NCBI RefSeq assembly: GCF_018919385.1
Contig: NZ_JAHLMF010000010.1
Span: 62,001 to 126,000 of the forward strand
DNA from: Geomonas diazotrophica
GTDB taxonomy: Bacteria > Desulfobacterota > Desulfuromonadia > Geobacterales > Geobacteraceae
DNA length: 64,000 nt
Direction of reading: 5' to 3'
A program made the position numbers and the translations under genes. The stretch's first letter is position 1; each line of letters starts with the position of its first letter. Under the pieces are notes generated by a model that made no database searches, had not been told where the DNA came from, and saw only the letters and a program-made list of their open reading frames with translations. Positions 60,111 through 64,000 of the stretch are shown here, piece by piece.

Positions 60111-62042
60111 ATGAGCACACCGCTATACAACAGCAGCATTATCGACACGTACATAAAGCTCATCAAGAGCAAGTACAACTTCGTCAACATCGGCGACTTG
60201 CTGAGCTACGCCAACATGACACCGCTGGAGGTTGCCGACCAGGGTCACTGGTTCACCCAGGAGCAGGTCAACCTCTTCTACGAGCGGTTGCTCAAGCTGA
60301 CCGGCAACGAGAACATAGCGCGCGAGGCAGGCAGGTACGCGGCGTCCCCGGAAGCGATGGGGATCCTCAGGCAGTACTTCCTCGGGCTCGTAGGTCCGGC
60401 ACGCGCCTACAGCCTCATAGGCGACACGGTCAACAGCAACTTCGTCAGGTCCTCGGTCTACACCTCGAAGCAGCTCAGCGGCAACAGCTACGAGATCACG
60501 GTCACCCCCAGGCCCGGCACGCAAGAAGAACAGTACCAGTGCCAGAACCGGATGGGGTTCTTCGAGGCGGTCGCCAACCTCTTCCAACCAAGGCTCCCCC
60601 GCATCGAACACCCCGAGTGCATGTTCAACGGCGACCCGGTCTGCCGCTACATCGTCACCTGGGAACAGACCAACGCCGGCTTCTGGCAGTTCACCCGGAA
60701 CTACGCCGCCATCGCCGTCTTCATCATCATCGCCTTTTGCTACAAGGCCGATCAGATGAAGACCATCTACCTGGTGGCGCCCTGGGCGCTGGTCCTGCTC
60801 ATGGCCATCAAGATCTGCTCGCTGCGCAGCGAAAAGAGCGCCCTGCTCACCAGCCAGAAAAGCCTCAAGGACCTGACCGACAACCTGTTCAAGCGGATGG
60901 AGATCAACTACAACAACGCCCTGGTCACCAACGAGATCGGCCAGGTGATCAGCAGGCAGACCGAGGTGAAGGAGATCCTCTCCAGCGTGATCCAGATCCT
61001 GGAAAAGCGCCTCGATTACAGCCGCGGCCTCATCCTGCTCAGCAATCCGGACAAGTCGAGGCTGGTCTTCCAGGCGGGATTTGGCTACCACGACGAACAG
61101 CTGGCCTTTCTGGGCAAGACCACCTTCCACCTGGACCGCCCCGACTCCAAGGGTGTCTTCGTGATCTCCTTCCGGGAGCAGCGCCCCTTCCTGGTCGCTG
61201 ACGTCAAGGACATCGAGGGGAACCTGTCCGGCAAGAGCCAGAACTTCGCCAAGCAGCTCCTCTCCCAGACCTTCATCTGCTGCCCGATCATCTGCGAGGG
61301 TGAATCGCTGGGGATCATCGCCGTCGACAACCTGAAATCGAAGCGGCCGCTGGTGCAAAGCGACGTGTCCCTGCTGATGGGGATCGCCCCCGTTATCGGC
61401 ATCAGCATGCGCAACGCGAAGCTGCACGAGGCGAAGTCGAACCAGTTCAGCTCGTTTTTGAAGGTCATGGCGGCGTCGATCGACGCCCGGGACCCGCTCA
61501 CCGCCGGCCACTCCGAGAAGGTGACCGAGTACTCGGACGAGATCTGCGAGGAACTGGGACTCCCCCGCGCCGAGCGGGAGATGATCAGGGTGGCGGCGCT
61601 TCTGCACGACTACGGCAAGATCGGGGTTCCCGATGCCATACTGAAGAAAAACGGCAGGCTGTCCGACCTCGAGTACGAGATCGTCAAGACCCACTGCCAC
61701 AAGACCCGCGACATCCTGGAGCAGGTCAATTTCGAGGGGATTTACCGGGCAGTGCCGGAGATCGCCGGCGCACACCATGAAAAGGTCGACGGCTCCGGCT
61801 ACCCGAAGGGATTAAAAGGGAAGGACATACCGCTGGGGGCGAAGATCATCGCGGTGGCGGACTTCTACGAGGCGGTGACCTCGCAGCGCCACTACCGCGC
61901 CCCGATGCGGGTCGAGGAGGCCTTCCGCCTGCTCAGGGAAGGGGCTGGGAACCATTTCGACAGCAACATCGTCGAGGCGCTGATCACCTGCCGCCTGCGG
62001 GCCGCGGAGGAGAGCCCCCCGGCGGCGCTGCACGAGGCCTAG
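60111..62042 (+). CDS. HD-GYP c-di-GMP phosphodiesterase with the shared sensor and GAF
   Basis: 643 residues. The N-terminus repeats the sensor of the kinase at 53013 (PLYNSSIIDTYIKLI, GHWFTQEQVNLFYERLLK, IAREAGRYAASPEAMGIL, IEHPECMFNGDPVCRYIVTW). Two membrane helices (about 198-240) and GAF (about 265-430) follow. The HD-GYP domain (about 450-620) has HDYGKIGVPDAIL and HHEKVDGSGYP intact. It should degrade c-di-GMP. It starts 9 bases after the PilZ gene and overlaps the methyltransferase gene by 4 bases tail to tail. Confidence 0.92.
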   Translation: MSTPLYNSSIIDTYIKLIKSKYNFVNIGDLLSYANMTPLEVADQGHWFTQEQVNLFYERLLKLTGNENIAREAGRYAASPEAMGILRQYFLGLVGPARAYSLIGDTVNSNFVRSSVYTSKQLSGNSYEITVTPRPGTQEEQYQCQNRMGFFEAVANLFQPRLPRIEHPECMFNGDPVCRYIVTWEQTNAGFWQFTRNYAAIAVFIIIAFCYKADQMKTIYLVAPWALVLLMAIKICSLRSEKSALLTSQKSLKDLTDNLFKRMEINYNNALVTNEIGQVISRQTEVKEILSSVIQILEKRLDYSRGLILLSNPDKSRLVFQAGFGYHDEQLAFLGKTTFHLDRPDSKGVFVISFREQRPFLVADVKDIEGNLSGKSQNFAKQLLSQTFICCPIICEGESLGIIAVDNLKSKRPLVQSDVSLLMGIAPVIGISMRNAKLHEAKSNQFSSFLKVMAASIDARDPLTAGHSEKVTEYSDEICEELGLPRAEREMIRVAALLHDYGKIGVPDAILKKNGRLSDLEYEIVKTHCHKTRDILEQVNFEGIYRAVPEIAGAHHEKVDGSGYPKGLKGKDIPLGAKIIAVADFYEAVTSQRHYRAPMRVEEAFRLLREGAGNHFDSNIVEALITCRLRAAEESPPAALHEA

Positions 62043-62845
62043 GGCTTGCGCCCGCGGCAGGAGATGATCGGTGTGTAGGTGAAGCGGCGGGGATTGGCGA
62101 AGAAGGCGCGGAACTCGCTCAAAAACTCCTCGTACCCCCCCTCGTACTCGTCGAAGCCGTAGCCCGACCTCTTGGCGGCCACCTCGACCTTCTTGGTCCA
62201 GTTGAATTCGTCAACCTCTTTCAGTTCCCCGAAGATCTGGTGGTGCGCCTCGACCTTCACGTCGATGTCCTGGAAGCCGAGGTCGTAGAGAAAGGAGTAC
62301 AGCTTCCTCCCGACGTAGGGGTCGAAGTTGTCGTTTTCTTCCAGGCTCTTGATGGTGGCGGCCACGGCACGCTCCATGCGCGGGGATTGGCCGAAATGGC
62401 TGAGGCAGTTGTGATCGAGGTCGATCAGGCAGAGTATCCCCCCCGGCTTCAGCGCCGCCGAGATGTTGCGTACCAGCTCGAAGCAGTGGGAGAGGTGGTA
62501 CTCGAGGACGAACCTGCACCAGGCGAAGTCGAACTGACCCACCCCGGCGAGCGGCTGGTACAGGTCGCAGCGCTCGAAGCTTACCGTGCTGGAACCGTAG
62601 TGCTGGCGGGCAAAGGCAAGCCGCTGCTCGGACAGGTCGACCCCCACGGCCCGACCTCCCGGCTGCACCAGTTCCCCGAGCATGCTGGTCGTTTTGCCGG
62701 GGCCGCAGCCGATATCGATGACACTCATGCCCGGCGTGAGGCCGGCCCAGCGCGCCTGCTTCTCGGTCACAGCGTTGTCTGTCTTCATGTCGAGCCGAAG
62801 GGATTCTCCGGCGTGCTCCATAAGGTACCGTCTTTCTGACTGCAT
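62039..62845 (-). CDS. SAM-dependent methyltransferase
   Basis: 268 residues, class I: VIDIGCGPGKTTSMLGEL near 43, VGVDLSEQRLAFARQHYG near 69 and the GGILCLIDLDHNCLSHFG strand near 134. Small-molecule or lipid methylation is likely; the substrate is unknown. The ATG at 62845 has GGGAGC upstream (a TTG directly before it also lies in frame). It converges with the HD-GYP gene. Confidence 0.84.
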   Translation of the reverse strand: MQSERRYLMEHAGESLRLDMKTDNAVTEKQARWAGLTPGMSVIDIGCGPGKTTSMLGELVQPGGRAVGVDLSEQRLAFARQHYGSSTVSFERCDLYQPLAGVGQFDFAWCRFVLEYHLSHCFELVRNISAALKPGGILCLIDLDHNCLSHFGQSPRMERAVAATIKSLEENDNFDPYVGRKLYSFLYDLGFQDIDVKVEAHHQIFGELKEVDEFNWTKKVEVAAKRSGYGFDEYEGGYEEFLSEFRAFFANPRRFTYTPIISCRGRKP

Positions 62846-63000
62846 CAACTGCTCCCGTTAACCGATTTGAATGACTGGGCTTTTAACACAAACCCCTTGG
62901 CGGAGTCAACCACGACCGCCATGTTACCCGTTGGCGAGGCCATTCGTCAACGTCGCATACGACACAAATGAAAATCCTACTTCAATTCCAGGAGGGTCTA

Positions 63001-64000
63001 TGAACTACAGGAAGGGTCTGATCGCGGGGCTTTTGGCCTCGGCGGTCTCGTTGGGAGCCGGTGCTCCCTCGGCGCATGCCGCCGGTTACGCCGTTTTCAC
63101 CCACGGGGCCAGCGCCCTGGGCCAGGGTAACGCGGTGACCGCGCACGCCAGCGACGCCAGCACCATCTTTTACAACCCGGCCCTAATGAACCGGCTCGAC
63201 GGGACCCAGCTGCTGGTAGGCACCACCGCCATATTCTCCTCCCGCGAGTACGCGAGCTCCATCGGCGGCAATCCGTCCTCCGACGATTCGCTCTTCTTCC
63301 CGAGCCACCTCTACGTCACCCACAAGTTCAACGACCAGGTGAGCGCGGGTGTCGGGATCTTCAACCCCTTCGGCCTGGGCACCAAGTGGGCCGACAACTG
63401 GGACGGCCGCTACATCGCCACCAGGTCCGACCTGAAGACCTTCGACATCAACCCGGTACTTTCCTACCGCGTGCTCCCGTCGCTGAGCCTTGCCGCCGGG
63501 GTCGACGTGGTGCTGCTCGACGCGACGCTGCAGCGCAAGATCCCCTCTGCCGCGCTCACCCCTTTGCTCGGGTACGCCCCGGGCACCGACATCAACCAGA
63601 AGTTCAAGGGAGACGGCACCGGCGTCGGATTCAACGTGGCAGCCGCCTGGGACCCTTGCGAGCACCTGACCGTCGGCGCCTCGTACCGCAGCCAGGTCTA
63701 CGTCGACGTATCGGGTGACGCCGTTTTTGCCAGCCCCGCCCCGCTGGCGCCGCCGGTCACCGTCCTGAACAGCGGCGGGAAGACCGACCTCACCCTCCCG
63801 CCGCAGTTCACCGCAGGCGTCGCCTTCAAGGGAATCGACAAGCTGACCCTGGAGGCGGGCGTGCGCTGGGAGGGGTGGTCCAAGTTCAAGAACCTGAACA
63901 TCCGCCTCGACAACGGCAACTCGTCTCTCACCCCGAGAAACTGGAAGGACAACTGGGGGCTCAACCTGGGGGGGAGGTACCAAGTCGACCCCAGGGTCGC
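63001..64000 (+). CDS. FadL/OmpP1-family outer membrane transport protein, 3' end missing
   Basis: The frame is open from the ATG at 63001, with AGGAGGG in front, to the end of the window (333 residues). A signal peptide (SLGAGAPSAHAAG) is followed by the FadL N-terminal hatch (GYAVFTHGASALGQGNAVTA, HASDASTIFYNPALM). Repeating amphipathic strands (GVGIFNPFGLGTKW, TLEAGVRWEGWSKF) suit a beta-barrel. FadL proteins import hydrophobic molecules such as long-chain fatty acids or aromatics. The missing end lies beyond base 64000. Confidence 0.9.

Overview
The window looks like a chromosome segment of a GC-rich anaerobic deltaproteobacterium of the Geobacteraceae (Geobacter / Citrifermentans / Geomonas type). 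This rests on the gene set rather than on a database search: an oleBCD olefin cluster, an EtfBA plus membrane Fe-S oxidoreductase module, a fused nifEN, a pentaheme nitrite reductase, and a large share of c-di-GMP and sensor proteins. I saw no tRNA, rRNA, CRISPR array, insertion sequence or prophage.

Layout. 1-4.1 kb: end of an olefin operon (oleB-oleC-oleD) coupled to a phosphopantetheinyl transferase. 4.1-6 kb: small minus-strand genes including a YhaV-type toxin. 6-12.8 kb: envelope and secreted proteins (OmpH/Skp-like, a DUF2844/DUF3443 pair, S10 peptidase, secreted endonuclease) and a protein built of three internal repeats. 12.8-17.1 kb: etfB-etfA and a heterodisulfide-reductase-like membrane oxidoreductase, probably the electron route from beta-oxidation to menaquinone.

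17.2-31.5 kb is a nitrogen-fixation island: nifB with a GNAT gene, draG and draT converging on a 21-bp minisatellite, then (minus strand) nifH-nifD-nifK-nifEN-nifX-fdxB-NifX-like-draT, with nifV upstream. Three transcription units (nifH, nifB, nifV) each start at a sigma-54 -24/-12 promoter followed by a short leader. Each leader has hairpins with A1/G4 hexanucleotide loops that overlap an intrinsic terminator. This is the architecture of ANTAR-protein-controlled antitermination, so nif expression is probably gated twice, by sigma-54 and by processive antitermination. DraT/DraG add post-translational control, and the target arginine of NifH is present. The spacers of the main nif operon hold unusual hairpin-forming repeats.

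31.8-45.8 kb: lipoprotein, chemoreceptor, DUF1499 protein, O-methyltransferase, nrfA, a PAS-GGDEF protein, Ppx/GppA, Na/Pi cotransporter, HU, a TPR protein and an rRNA methyltransferase. 45.9-51.3 kb: infA, efp-epmA (EF-P and its lysyl-modifying enzyme) and bioB-bioD-bioA with a BirA-type operator. 51.6-53 kb: a TatD-radical SAM fusion.

53-62 kb is the most original-looking region. Two paralogous sensor proteins share an N-terminal module, transmembrane pair and GAF domain but end in different outputs (histidine kinase versus HD-GYP). They flank a GAF-GAF-GGDEF cyclase and a large protein with two PilZ-like regions and a C-terminal acyltransferase-like part. Together they look like a self-contained c-di-GMP make/sense/degrade cassette. 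The window ends in a methyltransferase and a truncated FadL-type porin.
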